Shown here: piece by piece, positions 50,602 through 60,681 of the stretch
Position numbering within the stretch: position 1 is the stretch's first letter
Layout of the letters: each line of letters opens with the position of its first letter
Assembly (NCBI RefSeq): GCF_002797445.1
Contig: NZ_PGEP01000001.1
Coordinates: forward strand, 2,542,501-2,606,500
Direction: 5' to 3'
From: Acidovorax sp. 69
Lineage (GTDB): Bacteria; Pseudomonadota; Gammaproteobacteria; Burkholderiales; Burkholderiaceae_C
Length of the DNA stretch: 64,000 nt
The notes under the pieces: generated by a model
What the model was told of the DNA's origin: nothing
Databases searched by the model: none
The model's input: the letters and a program-made list of their open reading frames with translations, nothing else
Made by a program: the position numbers and the translations under genes

Positions 50602-51414
50602 TCAGTGGAACTGGGCGGACAACTCTTTGCTCACCCAGACCTTGGCGTCGATGCTGCCCACGCGGGACAGCTGCATTTCATACTCGTAGCGATCGGGCCG
50701 GTACAAACCATGGAGCCACTGCACCGGGCGCTCCTGGTCGTCGTAGATCAGGCGGCGCACTGCCAGCAGCGCAGAGCCCACGGCAATGTCCAGATGCCGT
50801 GCCACCACGGCATCTGCCAGCTTGGCCGAAATCGTCTGGTGGGCGCGACCCACCTTCACGCCGGACTCTTCCAGCAAGACCAGGATGGGCTTGCGCGCCA
50901 GTTCACGGCGGCCAAACTGCCGCGCAATATCCGCGGGCACATAGGTGGTGATATGGGACAAGGGGCCCTCGCGTGTGCTGCGCACGCGTACCGCTTTCTG
51001 TACGGAGTCGCCTACCCCGATCTGCAGGGCTGAGGCCACGGCGCTTGATGCGGTGACGGTGTCCACATCCAGCACCTTGACGGAGGTGCGCAGGCCCATG
51101 CTGACCAGGTTCTCCAACAGGCCGGTGAGGTGCGCACGGTTGCTTTCGCCCTCGCCCGCCGTGCCGTTGGCAGTGCCCAGCGCGGGTGGCACAGGGCGTG
51201 TGCCCCGGCCGGGCTCGCGCGAGATCATGCCCTCGCCTTCCAGCAACTCCAGCGCGCGGCGCACGGTCACGCGTGCTACCGCAAACTGGCGCATCAGCGC
51301 CAACTCACCGGGCAGGCCCTCGGCAAAACGGCCTTCCTGCAACTGTTCGCGCAACACCAGATAGATCTGGTGGTACTTTGGCAGAGGCAGGTTGTTTGCG
51401 GGCATGACAGTCAT
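50602..51414 (-). CDS. GntR/HutC family regulator (UTRA domain) of the catabolic operon
   Basis: This encodes 270 aa. The winged helix (PKYHQIYLVLREQLQEGRF, then LMRQFAVARVTVRRALELLEGEGMISREPGRGT) occupies residues 12-75. The rest is a UTRA ligand domain (SHITTYVPADIARQFGRRELARKPILVLLEESGV). HutC-type regulators usually repress a catabolic operon until they bind an intermediate. It is the first gene of the operon, about 50 bp before the binding-protein gene. An inverted repeat lies 15 bp upstream. Confidence 0.9.
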   Translation of the reverse strand: MTVMPANNLPLPKYHQIYLVLREQLQEGRFAEGLPGELALMRQFAVARVTVRRALELLEGEGMISREPGRGTRPVPPALGTANGTAGEGESNRAHLTGLLENLVSMGLRTSVKVLDVDTVTASSAVASALQIGVGDSVQKAVRVRSTREGPLSHITTYVPADIARQFGRRELARKPILVLLEESGVKVGRAHQTISAKLADAVVARHLDIAVGSALLAVRRLIYDDQERPVQWLHGLYRPDRYEYEMQLSRVGSIDAKVWVSKELSAQFH

Positions 51415-51429
51415 ATTAAGAAAAGTTCT

Positions 51430-51451
51430 AATGTCCTGTCAATAAGACATT
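51430..51451. promoter_or_regulatory. Inverted repeat upstream of the GntR gene
   Basis: Half-sites AATGTC and GACATT, separated by 10 bp, lie in AT-rich DNA just before the regulator start. They are a candidate autoregulatory operator. Confidence 0.45.
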
Positions 51452-51596
51452 TGAAGGCAAAACTTTCCGTGGCGCAGACATTTGATAAGCAGGTGCATCA
51501 CGTCGAACCCGAGCAACCAACATGCCAACGATGGCCGCACTCTGTGGGTGCTGTGTAAAGCCAAGTTCTTTGCGGGAGTAAAACGACAGGGCTGCA

Positions 51597-51639
51597 TTGA
51601 CGCTCTGACGGGCATTGGCTATATTACTAACCGGTCAGT
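51597..51639 (+). promoter_or_regulatory. Promoter and operator of the TetR-RND operon
   Basis: Boxes TTGACG (51597-51602) and TATATT (51620-51625) have a 17-bp spacer. The near-perfect palindrome ACTAACCGGTCAGT (51626-51639) begins directly after the -10 box, covering the transcription start. Confidence 0.65.
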
Positions 51640-51647
51640 CATTAACA

Positions 51648-52349
51648 ATGAGCACCTTGTCCCCTACGCCCATCCCCTCTTCTGCAGCATCCGGCACCAA
51701 GCGCGAACGCCGCAAGGAGGCCCGCCCCGGCGAGCTACTGGAAGCCGCGCTGGATCTCTTTGTCGAAAAGGGGTTTGCTGCCACGCGGGTTGATGAGGTG
51801 GCCGCGCGGGCCGGGGTGTCCAAGGGCACGCTGTTTCTGTACTTTCCCAGCAAGGAAGAGCTTTTCAAGGCGGTGGTGCGCGAGAACATCGCTGGGCGAT
51901 TTGCAGAATGGAACAACGAGCTGGAAACCTTTGCGGGCACTACCAGCAACGTTCTGCGTTATTGCTACCAGGTCTGGTGGGAGCGCGTCGGCAGCACCAA
52001 GGCGTCGGGCATCACCAAGCTGATGCTCAGCGAAGCGCAGAATTTCCCAGAGATTGCTCAGTTCTACCAGCAAGAGGTCATCTTGCCTGGCCAGGCACTG
52101 ATACGCCGCATCCTGGAGCGCGGCATTGCGCGGGGGGAGTTTCGCCCGGTGAACATGGACTATGCCGTTTATCTGGTGCTCGCACCCATGATCTTCCTCA
52201 TGATGTGGAAGCACTCGGTGGGCGCCTGTGTGCCGGACGCGCTGGGCCTGACCCCGGAGCTGTATATCGAGACGCAGATCGACAACATACTGCATGGGCT
52301 GTGTGTGCGGCCCGACGCAGCTTCTCCTCCCCCTCCTCCCTTGGCATGA
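51648..52349 (+). CDS. TetR family repressor of the RND pump operon
   Basis: This encodes 233 aa. Helix-turn-helix: TRVDEVAARAGVSKGTLFLYFPSKEELFKAVVREN (about residues 46-80). The C-terminal part resembles pump-linked TetR proteins (AcrR/TtgR-like). Its stop overlaps the start of the adaptor gene (ATGA), and a palindrome covers the promoter, so autorepression of the pump operon is very likely. The start follows the predicted transcription start by about 15 bases. Confidence 0.9.
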   Translation: MSTLSPTPIPSSAASGTKRERRKEARPGELLEAALDLFVEKGFAATRVDEVAARAGVSKGTLFLYFPSKEELFKAVVRENIAGRFAEWNNELETFAGTTSNVLRYCYQVWWERVGSTKASGITKLMLSEAQNFPEIAQFYQQEVILPGQALIRRILERGIARGEFRPVNMDYAVYLVLAPMIFLMMWKHSVGACVPDALGLTPELYIETQIDNILHGLCVRPDAASPPPPPLA

Positions 52350-53521
52350 CCATGAAACGCTGGATTCCCTGGATGGCTGCGGCCATCGTTGTTGTGCTGC
52401 TGGGCGTTGGTATCTTGCGTGCCATGGCTGCACGGCAGGCGCAGCAAAAAGCACTGACCGATGCCACGGCACAGCGGGCCGATGCGCCGATGCAGCTGGG
52501 CGCAGACGAAGTATTGCTTGTCAAGCAGCACCAGCTTTCGCTCGGAGTGCCCGTTACGGGTTCTTTGCGGGCCGTGGATTCGGCCATGGTGAAGGCACGC
52601 GTAGGCGGCGAACTCCAGGGGCTGGCCGTGCGCGAGGGCGACAGTGTCAAGGCCGGGCAAGAAGTCGCGCGCATCGACCCCACCGAGGCAAGGGCGCGAC
52701 TGCGCCAGGCGCAGCAACAGGCCGATGCAGCCAAGTCCCAGGTCGATATCAATCAGCGTCAGTACACCAACAACCGCGCCCTGGTAGACCAGGGATTCAT
52801 CTCGGCCACCGCGCTCGTCACGTCACAGGCCAGTCTGGAGGCGGCGCAGTCCAGCTACCAGGCAGCCGTGTCGGCGACTGACGTGGCGCGCAAAGCGCTG
52901 GATGACACCGTGCTGAAGAGCCCTATCAGCGGATTGGTGGCGCAGCGACTGGCTCAGCCGGGAGAGCGGGTGGCGATTGATGCCCGCATCATCGAAGTCG
53001 TGGACTTGTCGCGCCTGGAGCTGGAAGCCTTGCTGAGCCCCGCAGATTCTGTGGCGGTGCGCGTGGGTCAGAAAGCGCAGCTCGTCGTGGAGGGCATATC
53101 TGCCCCGGTGCCGGCCACCGTGGTGCGCATCAACCCCAGCGCCCAGGTGGGCAGCCGCACCGTGCCGGTCTATCTTCGCGTGGACCAGACCCAAGCCGAG
53201 GCGCCATTGCGCCAGGGCCTTTTTGTGCAGGGCACGCTGGATACGGGCCGTGCCGATGTTCTGGCGGTGCCGCTGGATGCGGTGCGTACCGACAAGCCTG
53301 CGCCCTATTTGCAGACGCTCAACAACGGCCGAGTGGCTCATATCCAGGTCAAGACAGGGGCGCGCGCTGTGGTGAATGGGCAGACCCTGGTAGCCGTGGA
53401 AGGGGTGCCTGCAGGAACCTCCGTGGTTGCGGGCCGGATCGGCTCTCTGCGCGAAGGCACTGCGGTGTCAACGGCTGCGGCTGCAGTCGTTTTGCCTGCA
53501 GCGTCCCGCGCGGCGCCCTGA
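52346..53521 (+). CDS. RND efflux periplasmic adaptor subunit
   Basis: This encodes 391 aa: an N-terminal membrane anchor (WIPWMAAAIVVVLLGVGIL), a lipoyl-type half-motif VKARVGGELQGLAVREGDSVKAGQEVARIDP (about residues 81-112), a coiled-coil hairpin (about 112-180) and a beta-barrel/membrane-proximal end. It links the inner-membrane pump to an outer-membrane channel. The ATG at 52346 is set by overlap with the TetR gene; another is 6 bases later. The pump gene follows after 15 bp. Confidence 0.92.
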   Translation: MTMKRWIPWMAAAIVVVLLGVGILRAMAARQAQQKALTDATAQRADAPMQLGADEVLLVKQHQLSLGVPVTGSLRAVDSAMVKARVGGELQGLAVREGDSVKAGQEVARIDPTEARARLRQAQQQADAAKSQVDINQRQYTNNRALVDQGFISATALVTSQASLEAAQSSYQAAVSATDVARKALDDTVLKSPISGLVAQRLAQPGERVAIDARIIEVVDLSRLELEALLSPADSVAVRVGQKAQLVVEGISAPVPATVVRINPSAQVGSRTVPVYLRVDQTQAEAPLRQGLFVQGTLDTGRADVLAVPLDAVRTDKPAPYLQTLNNGRVAHIQVKTGARAVVNGQTLVAVEGVPAGTSVVAGRIGSLREGTAVSTAAAAVVLPAASRAAP

Positions 53522-53536
53522 GGGCTTAGACCTGCT

Positions 53537-56500
53537 ATGTGGTTCACCAAAGTCAGCCTCAAAAACCCCGTGTTCGCCACGATGGTGATGCTCGCCATCG
53601 TCGTGCTGGGCCTGTTCTCGTACCAGCGCCTCAAGGTCGATCAGTTTCCCAACATCGATTTCCCGGTGGTCGTGGTGACGGTGGACTACCCCGGTGCGTC
53701 ACCTGAAATCGTTGAGAGCGAAGTCACCAAGAAGATCGAGGAAGGCGTTAACTCGATTGCGGGCATCAACGCCCTCACCTCGCGCAGCTATGAAGGCACC
53801 GCCGTTGTCATCATCGAGTTCCAGCTGCACATCGATGGGCGCAAGGCCGCCGAGGACGTGCGCGAGAAGGTCGCCACCGTGCGCCCCAACCTGCGCACCG
53901 AGGTCAAGGAGCCGCGCGTGCTGCGCTTTGATCCGGCCAGCCGCGCCGTATGGTCGCTGGCCGTACTGCCCGAGGAAAACTCCAATCGCAGCGCGGTGGA
54001 GCTGACCACCTGGGCCGAGCAGATCCTGAAAAAACGCCTGGAGAACGTGCGCGGCGTGGGCGCGGTGAACCTGGTGGGCGCCACCAAGCGCGAGATCAAC
54101 ATTTACCTGAACCCGCAGACGCTCGAAGCGTTTGGCGTGACGCCCGACCAGGTGGCGCAAGCCGTGCGCAACGAGAACCAGGACCTGCCCGTGGGCTCCA
54201 TCCGGTCGCGGGCGCAGGAGCGCGTGGTGCAGATCGACGCCCGCATGGAACGGCCCGAGGACTTTGGCAAGATCATCGTGGCGCGCAAAAACGGCGCGCC
54301 TGTGCGGCTGGACCAAGTCGCCCGTGTGAACGATGGCGCGCAGGAGGTCGAGAGCCTGGCGCTGTACAACGGCCAGCGCACGCTGCTGCTGTCGGTGCAG
54401 AAATCTCAGGGCGAAAACACCATTGAAGTGGTCGACGGCCTGAACGCCGCCGTGGCCGAACTCAAAGGCCAGCTGCCCTCCGGCGTGCGGCTGGAGACCA
54501 TTGGCGACAGCGCCCGCCCCATCCGCGTGGCGGTGAACAACGTGCGCCAGACGTTGATCGAGGGTGCGATCCTCACGGTGCTCATCGTCTTTTTGTTCTT
54601 GAACTCCTGGCGCTCCACGGTGATCACCGGGCTGACCCTGCCGATTGCACTGATTGGCACTTTCCTGTTTATGAACATGTTCGGCTTCACCATCAACATG
54701 ATCACGTTGATGGCGCTCTCCCTGTGCGTGGGCCTGTTGATCGACGACGCCATCGTGGTGCGCGAGAACATCGTGCGCCATGTGCAGATGGGCAAATCCG
54801 CCTACAACGCGGCCATGGATGGCACGCAGGAGATTGGCCTTGCCGTGCTGGCCACTACCTTGTCCATCGTGGCGGTGTTCATGCCCATCGGCTTCATGGG
54901 CGGCATCATTGGCAAGTTCTTCCATGAGTTCGGCATCACCATCGTGGCGGCGGTGATGATCTCGATGTTTGTGAGCTTCACGCTCGACCCCATGCTGTCT
55001 AGCCTCTGGCACGACCCGAGCATCCACAGCCACGGCCAGAAGACCGAACCCGTCACGTTCTACGACAAAACCATTGGCCGCATCACGGGCTGGTTTGACC
55101 GCGCCACCGATGCGCTGGCCGAGGGCTACCAGCGCATCCTGCGCTGGTCGCTGGTCCACAAGCTCGCCACCATGGGTATTGCGCTGGCCATTTTTGTGCT
55201 GAGCATCGTCATGGTCCCTCTGCTAGGCACCGAGTTCGTGCCCAAGGCCGATTTTTCCGAAACCACCCTCAATTTCTACACACCTGTGGGCTCGTCGCTC
55301 GAAGCCACCGAGGCCAAGGCCCGGCAGGTGGAAGGCATCCTGCGTGAAATGCCCGAGGTGCGCTATACGCTGGCCACCATCAACACCGGCAACGCCCAGG
55401 GCAAGATGTACGCCAGTATCTATGTGCGCCTCGTGGACCGCAAGGACCGAAGCCGTAGCGTCGACCAGATGTCCGATGTGCTGCGCGAGCGGCTGAAAAG
55501 TGTTCCCGGCATCACCGTCACCCATGTCGGACTGCTGGACGCCGTGGGCGGGCAAAAGCAGGTGGAGTTTTCGCTGCAGGGCCCGGACCTCCAGGAACTG
55601 GAGCGGCTGACCAAAATCGTCACCGAAAAAATCCGTGACATCCCAGGCCTGGTGGATCTGGACACCAGCGCCAAGCCCGACAAGCCGGTGATTGCACTGG
55701 AAGTGCGGCGCGATGTTGCGTCTGACCTGGGCCTGTCCGTCGCGCCCATGGCCGCCTCGTTGCGCACGCTGGTGGCGGGCACCACGGTGGGTAACTGGCG
55801 TGCCCCTGACGACCAGACCTATGACGTGAACGTGCGGCTGGCGCCCGAAGCCCGCACCGCCCCACAGGACCTGGAGCGCCTGCCTTTTGCCATGGCCGGT
55901 ACGGATGGCACCACCCGCATCGTGCGGCTGAATCAGGTGGCTCGCGTGACCGAATCCACTGGCGCCAATCAGATCAACCGGCGCGACCTGACACGCGAGG
56001 TGGCCGTGAATACCAACGTGGCAAAACGCTCGGCGGGCGAGGTGTCTGCCGACATCAAGAAGGCGTTGGAGACCGTGACCTTCCCGCCCGGCTACCGCTA
56101 CCAGTTTGGCGGCTCCACCAAGAACATGGCCGAGTCGTTTGGTTACGCCATCTCGGCGTTGGCCATGGCCATCATCTTCATCTACATGATCCTGGCGAGC
56201 CAGTTCAAGAGCTTTTTGCAGCCGCTGGCGCTCATGACTTCGCTGCCGCTCACGCTGATCGGCGTGGTGCTGGCGCTGCTGATGTTCCGCTCCACACTGT
56301 CGATGTTCTCGATCATTGGCGTGGTGATGCTGATGGGCCTGGTCACCAAAAACGCCATCCTGCTGGTGGACTTTGCGATCCGCGCCCGCGAAGAACATGT
56401 GAACGACCAGGGCCAGACCATGCCAGGCCTGCCCCGGGCCGACGCGCTGTTGCTGGCCGCACGGGTGCGGCTGCGCCCCATCCTCATGACGACGCTGGCC

Positions 56501-56728
56501 ATGATTTTCGGCATGGTGCCCCTGGCGTTTGCGCTCTCCGAAGGCTCGGAACAGCGTGCGCCCATGGGCCAGGCCGTGATTGGCGGGGTCATTACCTCGT
56601 CGCTGCTGACGCTGGTGGTGGTGCCTGTGGTCTATTGCTACATGGACGATTTGGCCAATTGGGCACTGCGCAAGATGGGCCGTGCCCAGACGATCGCGGA
56701 GGCCTCTAAAATCAAGGGTTTGTCCTGA
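53537..56728 (+). CDS. RND multidrug efflux permease (HAE-1/MdtC-like)
   Basis: The 1063-aa protein is of typical RND length. Twelve membrane segments flank two large periplasmic loops. The proton-relay motif [12 protein letters not shown] lies in the fourth segment (about residues 400-411), with the second-half counterpart [14 protein letters not shown]. The N-terminus ([38 protein letters not shown]) is typical of the multidrug and signal-molecule branch. It exports toxic organics with the adaptor and a TolC-type channel. Substrates unknown. Confidence 0.93.
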   Translation: MWFTKVSLKNPVFATMVMLAIVVLGLFSYQRLKVDQFPNIDFPVVVVTVDYPGASPEIVESEVTKKIEEGVNSIAGINALTSRSYEGTAVVIIEFQLHIDGRKAAEDVREKVATVRPNLRTEVKEPRVLRFDPASRAVWSLAVLPEENSNRSAVELTTWAEQILKKRLENVRGVGAVNLVGATKREINIYLNPQTLEAFGVTPDQVAQAVRNENQDLPVGSIRSRAQERVVQIDARMERPEDFGKIIVARKNGAPVRLDQVARVNDGAQEVESLALYNGQRTLLLSVQKSQGENTIEVVDGLNAAVAELKGQLPSGVRLETIGDSARPIRVAVNNVRQTLIEGAILTVLIVFLFLNSWRSTVITGLTLPIALIGTFLFMNMFGFTINMITLMALSLCVGLLIDDAIVVRENIVRHVQMGKSAYNAAMDGTQEIGLAVLATTLSIVAVFMPIGFMGGIIGKFFHEFGITIVAAVMISMFVSFTLDPMLSSLWHDPSIHSHGQKTEPVTFYDKTIGRITGWFDRATDALAEGYQRILRWSLVHKLATMGIALAIFVLSIVMVPLLGTEFVPKADFSETTLNFYTPVGSSLEATEAKARQVEGILREMPEVRYTLATINTGNAQGKMYASIYVRLVDRKDRSRSVDQMSDVLRERLKSVPGITVTHVGLLDAVGGQKQVEFSLQGPDLQELERLTKIVTEKIRDIPGLVDLDTSAKPDKPVIALEVRRDVASDLGLSVAPMAASLRTLVAGTTVGNWRAPDDQTYDVNVRLAPEARTAPQDLERLPFAMAGTDGTTRIVRLNQVARVTESTGANQINRRDLTREVAVNTNVAKRSAGEVSADIKKALETVTFPPGYRYQFGGSTKNMAESFGYAISALAMAIIFIYMILASQFKSFLQPLALMTSLPLTLIGVVLALLMFRSTLSMFSIIGVVMLMGLVTKNAILLVDFAIRAREEHVNDQGQTMPGLPRADALLLAARVRLRPILMTTLAMIFGMVPLAFALSEGSEQRAPMGQAVIGGVITSSLLTLVVVPVVYCYMDDLANWALRKMGRAQTIAEASKIKGLS

Positions 56729-56761
56729 TCGTCCCGACATCTGCCCCCACGGAGAAATTCC

Positions 56762-57475
56762 ATGAACCTGCCCCTGAACACGTCCGCCAACATCAGCGAT
56801 CCTATTGCCCAGGCCCGCTACAACATGATCGAGCAGCAGATCCGACCCTGGAACGTGCTCGACTTCGACGTGCTGGAACTGCTCGCCGTGGTGCGCCGCG
56901 AAGATTTTGTGCCACCGGCCTACCACGGCATGGCGTTCATGGACATTGAAATCCCCCTGCTGGGCAACGACGCTGAAGAAGCTGTGCGCCTGGGCCACAG
57001 CATGCTGCAACCGCGTGTGGAAGCGCGCATCCTGCAAGACCTGCAAATCAAGCCCACCGACCGCGTGCTCGAAATTGGCGCGGGTTCGGGCTACATGGCC
57101 GCCCTGCTGGCCCACCGTGCGGAGCGCGTGGTGTCGCTCGAAATCAATGCGGAACTGGCTGAAATGGCCCGCGAAAACCTGCGTGATGCCGGCATCCAGA
57201 ATGCCGACGTTCGCCAGGCTGACGGCGCCCGTGATGCCATTCCCGATGGCCCGTTCGACGTGATCGTGCTCAGCGGCTCCGTGGCCGAGGTGCCCAGTGC
57301 CTTGCTCGCCCTGCTGCGCGACGGTGGCCGCCTGGGCGCCATTGTGGGCAACGAGCCTGTGATGCGTTTCACCCTGACCCGCCGCACCGGTGAGCGTTTT
57401 GAGACCACGTCGCCCTGGGACACCATCGCGCCACGCTTGGTGAACTTCCCTGAGCCGTCCGGCTTCACGTTCTGA
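56762..57475 (+). CDS. Protein-L-isoaspartate O-methyltransferase-like protein
   Basis: This encodes 237 aa. The SAM-binding motif VLEIGAGSGYMAALLA is near residue 103 and ARYNMIEQQIRPWNVLD near the start. It matches the Pcm family, but this branch (encoded upstream of a rhodanese and TolC in many betaproteobacteria) lacks the canonical Pcm active-site sequence and may have another methyl acceptor. GGAGAA precedes the ATG. Same strand as the rhodanese and TolC genes. Confidence 0.85.
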   Translation: MNLPLNTSANISDPIAQARYNMIEQQIRPWNVLDFDVLELLAVVRREDFVPPAYHGMAFMDIEIPLLGNDAEEAVRLGHSMLQPRVEARILQDLQIKPTDRVLEIGAGSGYMAALLAHRAERVVSLEINAELAEMARENLRDAGIQNADVRQADGARDAIPDGPFDVIVLSGSVAEVPSALLALLRDGGRLGAIVGNEPVMRFTLTRRTGERFETTSPWDTIAPRLVNFPEPSGFTF

Positions 57476-57498
57476 CCTTGGCCCCTTCGGAGTTCTGC

Positions 57499-57840
57499 AT
57501 GATCGATCACGTCCGCCCCGCCCAACTGTCTGCCTGGTTCGCCACGGCACCCGAGGGCAGCCAACCCTTGGTGCTGGACGTACGCGAGCCCTGGGAGCTG
57601 CAAACTGCCAGCGTGCGCGCTGACGGGTTTGAGCTGGTCGCCATCCCCATGGGCGACTTGCCCACGCGACTGGCCGAACTGAACCCCGGCCGTCCGATTG
57701 CATGCCTGTGCCACCACGGTGCACGCAGCCTGCGGGTGGCCGCGTTCCTGCAAAGCAACGGTTTTGAGCAGTTGGCCAACATCACCGGAGGCATTGACGC
57801 CTGGTCGCATGAAAACGACCCCGGTGTGCCACGGTATTGA
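57499..57840 (+). CDS. Rhodanese-like sulfurtransferase
   Basis: This encodes 113 aa, a single rhodanese domain. LVLDVREPWELQ is at about residues 23-34, and the active loop CHHGARSL (Cys about 73) is intact. The loop length suits sulfur transfer. GGAG precedes the ATG at 57499. It lies between the Pcm-like and TolC genes, a conserved order in related genomes. Partner unknown. Confidence 0.88.
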   Translation: MIDHVRPAQLSAWFATAPEGSQPLVLDVREPWELQTASVRADGFELVAIPMGDLPTRLAELNPGRPIACLCHHGARSLRVAAFLQSNGFEQLANITGGIDAWSHENDPGVPRY

Positions 57841-57909
57841 CGTGGAATGACGCCGTTGACCGTCCCGCCCCCTCCTCTATCGCACCGCAGATTCTTCCGA
57901 AGGACCTCC

Positions 57910-59244
57910 ATGACACCGTTCCGGCCTCTCTCCCTGTCACTACTGTCCCTGGCGCTGGGCGCGGCGCTCAGCGCCCCTGCGCAGGCACAGAGCCTGCTCG
58001 ACCTGGTGGAATCGGCCCGCACGTATGACACCGCCTGGCAATCTGCCCGGGCCCAGCTGGATGCTGCTTCGCGCCGTGCCGATCAGGCCCGCGCCGGCCT
58101 GCTGCCCACCGCCGCGCTGACCAGCGGGCTGACCCGCTCTAACGTGGAGCTGAGCAGGCCCAAGATTGAAAACACCGGCACGGCCCAGACAGTGGGCATC
58201 AATGCCTCACAGCCCCTGTACCGGCCGGCCAACCGCATCAATCTGGAGCAAGGCCAGCGCGGTATCGACGTGGCCCAGGCGCAGCTCGATGCCGCGACGC
58301 AGGACCTGCTGGTGCGCGTGAGTCAGGCCTATTTCGATGTGCTGGCAGCGCAAGATACGCTGACTTTCGTACAAGCCCAGAAAGCGGCCGTTTCCGAGCA
58401 GCTGGCCTCAGCCAAACGCAATTTTGAGGTGGGGACGACCACCGTGACGGACTCCCGCGAAGCGCAGGCCCGGTACGACCTGGTGATTGCACAGGAGATC
58501 GCAGCCGAGAACGATCTGCGCGTCAAACGCCTGGCGCTGGACCAACTCGTGGGCATCACGGGGACCAAACCTCAACCGCTCGCCCTGCCGCTGCAATTGC
58601 CTGGCGTCCAACCCGACAACGTGGTCACGTGGGTGGACACCGCGCGCGACCAGCAGCCTGGTGTGCGCCAGGCCGCCATTGCGCTGGATATTGCACGCCT
58701 GGAGACCAAGAAGGCCGAAACCGGTCACCTGCCCACGGTCGACCTGCAGGCGGGTTACAACGTCACGCGCAACCTGCATGGCACCATCAACTCGCCTGGC
58801 GTCACTGCCCGCAGCAATGCGGCCAGCGTGGGCGTGGCGCTGAATTTGCCGCTGTTTGCAGGCTTTGCGGTGCAGAACCGGGTCAAGGAAACGCTGGCCT
58901 TGGAAGAGAAAGCCACGGCCGACCTGGAAACCGCCCGCCGCAATGTGGCCCAAGCCACCCGCGCAGCCTTCTTCGGCGTGCAGTCTGGCCAAGGCCAGGT
59001 GTTGGCGCTGGAGGCCGCAGAAGCCTCCAGCCAAAGCGCGCTGGACGCCAACAAGCTCGGCTACCAGGTGGGTGTGCGCATCAACATTGATGTGCTCAAT
59101 GCCCAAAGCCAGCTGTACCAGACGAAACGCGACTTGGCCCAGGCGCGCTACAACGTGCTGCTGGGCGCACTCAAGCTGCGCCAGGCTGCCGGCACGCTCG
59201 CGCAGCAAGACATCGAGGCTCTCAACGCCTTGCTGGTCAAGTAA
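57910..59244 (+). CDS. tolC: TolC family outer-membrane channel protein
   Basis: The 444-aa protein has a signal peptide (LSLSLLSLALGAALSAPAQAQ). TolC-like features are the two long coiled-coil halves (AQAQLDAATQDLLVRVSQAYFDVLAAQDTLTFVQAQ and the repeat near residues 330-430) and NQPLYR-type NASQPLYRPAN near 105. It serves type I secretion and RND pumps, here probably the pump encoded upstream. The ATG at 57910 follows AAGGA; the earlier frame start at 57847 adds non-signal residues. Confidence 0.9.
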   Translation: MTPFRPLSLSLLSLALGAALSAPAQAQSLLDLVESARTYDTAWQSARAQLDAASRRADQARAGLLPTAALTSGLTRSNVELSRPKIENTGTAQTVGINASQPLYRPANRINLEQGQRGIDVAQAQLDAATQDLLVRVSQAYFDVLAAQDTLTFVQAQKAAVSEQLASAKRNFEVGTTTVTDSREAQARYDLVIAQEIAAENDLRVKRLALDQLVGITGTKPQPLALPLQLPGVQPDNVVTWVDTARDQQPGVRQAAIALDIARLETKKAETGHLPTVDLQAGYNVTRNLHGTINSPGVTARSNAASVGVALNLPLFAGFAVQNRVKETLALEEKATADLETARRNVAQATRAAFFGVQSGQGQVLALEAAEASSQSALDANKLGYQVGVRINIDVLNAQSQLYQTKRDLAQARYNVLLGALKLRQAAGTLAQQDIEALNALLVK

Positions 59245-59301
59245 GCAAAAAGTAGGAACACCGCCAAAGGGTTCCATGCCGCCTCGCCCATGCAGGCAGG
59301 C

Positions 59302-60681
59302 CTACAGCCCGCTGGGTTCCTCCTCTGCAGGCAGAGGCTGAACGATGGCCAGAACGGCCTGCACGGTGGCATGTGCCGCTCCCCGGTGGGCTGTGGCGAA
59401 ACGGATGGCGCGCTCGCTGGCAGTGGCTTGTGCGGCGGGGTTCAAGGCCAGTTCTGCAGCCAATGCCATTCCAGCACCGATGTCTGACACCCGCTGCGCG
59501 GCACCGGCCTCACACGCCAGTTCGGCCGCCTCGGCAAAATTGAAAGTGTGGAGGCCCAACACCACCGGACAGCCGCAGGCTGCGGCCTCGATCAGGTTCT
59601 GGCCGCCCAGCGGGGCAAAGCTGCCCCCCAGCAGGGCGACGTCCGCCAAGCCGTAGTAAAACGCCATTTCGCCCAGCGAGTCGCCCAGCCACACATCGGC
59701 AGTGTCGGGGCCTGTGGCCCAGGTACTGCGGCGAGACACGGTGAGACCGGCACGTTGCAGCAGCTGGTGCACCTCATCAAAACGCTGGGGGTGGCGCGGC
59801 ACGATCAACCATTGCACACCGGCAGCTACCGTTGCAGATGCTATGTTTCCGATAGCTTTCGGCGCATTATCTGCCTGCGCTAGAGGCTGTTTTGGCTTGA
59901 AGTTCGCCAGCCACAGGGCTTCTTCGCCCTCCCGGCTGCTGGCCAGCATGACGACGGGACGACCCGCTTGCGCTCGCCAGTGCTGGCCCCGAGCCAACAG
60001 GGCTGCATCTGGCACCACGTCGAACTTCAGATTGCCAAAAACACCCTGCACCTTGGCGCCCACAGCTTTCAGGCGGGCCGCGTCGTCCTGCGTTTGTGCC
60101 CAAACCGCCGTCAGCCCCGCATAAGCGGGCCGCGCCAATGGCATCACGCGCTGCGCCTTGCGCAAGGACCTGGCATTGAAGCGCGCATTGGCCAGCACCA
60201 GCGGAATGCCCCGCTTCTGGCAGCCCGCCACAAGGTTGGGCCAGACTTCGGTTTCCATCAGGATGCCGATGGCCGGCCGGAACTTGCGCAGAAAGCGGGC
60301 CACCGTCCCAGGGGTGTCCCAGGGCTGCCATACCTGCACATCCCCGGATTGCAGCAGTTTTTCACCCTCGGCGCGGCCCGTGGCTGTGCCATGGGTGAGC
60401 AGCAGACGCACTCCAGGCAGTTGCTCGCGCAATTCGGCCAACAAGATGGCTGCCGCACGGGTTTCGCCCAGCGACACGGCATGCACCCACACAAACCGGC
60501 CCAGCGGGTCGGTGCTGCTGTGGGGCATCAGGCTGTCGAGGGTTCTCCGGTAGCGCCCAAACCGTTCACCCATGGCCTGGCCGTAACCGGGTTCCACCAC
60601 GGCACGGCGGCGCAGCTTGCGCAGCAGCAAGGGCTGAGCACACCAGGTGAGCAGCGAGTACAGGGCGCGTGCGGCGTTCAT
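59302..60681 (-). CDS. waaA: 3-deoxy-D-manno-octulosonic acid (Kdo) transferase
   Basis: This encodes 459 aa, about 30 longer than usual. It adds Kdo to lipid A precursor at the inner membrane. Motifs: N-terminal anchor, VWVHAVSLGETRAA (about residues 64-77), ILMETEVWPNL (140-150), IVPRHPQRF (about 293-301) and PLGGQNLIEAAACGCPV in the nucleotide-sugar half. Residues about 262-290 (QPLAQADNAPKAIGNIASAT and following) form an extra segment encoded by a palindromic repeat. It converges on tolC. Confidence 0.92.
   Translation of the reverse strand: MNAARALYSLLTWCAQPLLLRKLRRRAVVEPGYGQAMGERFGRYRRTLDSLMPHSSTDPLGRFVWVHAVSLGETRAAAILLAELREQLPGVRLLLTHGTATGRAEGEKLLQSGDVQVWQPWDTPGTVARFLRKFRPAIGILMETEVWPNLVAGCQKRGIPLVLANARFNARSLRKAQRVMPLARPAYAGLTAVWAQTQDDAARLKAVGAKVQGVFGNLKFDVVPDAALLARGQHWRAQAGRPVVMLASSREGEEALWLANFKPKQPLAQADNAPKAIGNIASATVAAGVQWLIVPRHPQRFDEVHQLLQRAGLTVSRRSTWATGPDTADVWLGDSLGEMAFYYGLADVALLGGSFAPLGGQNLIEAAACGCPVVLGLHTFNFAEAAELACEAGAAQRVSDIGAGMALAAELALNPAAQATASERAIRFATAHRGAAHATVQAVLAIVQPLPAEEEPSGL
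59820..59893. repeat. Palindromic repeat inserted in-frame in waaA
   Basis: The segment contains GATAGCTTTCGGCGCATTAT and CTGCGCTAGAGGCTGTTTT, the same pattern as the intergenic copies (for example 24186). It adds roughly 25 residues to the Kdo transferase between its two domains. Confidence 0.6.

Noticed and set aside
55223..57724. Very long open frame on the minus strand opposite the RND pump and methyltransferase genes
   Set aside because: It is the reverse complement shadow of strongly biased high-GC coding sequence, rich in His/Gln/Arg, with no domain pattern.
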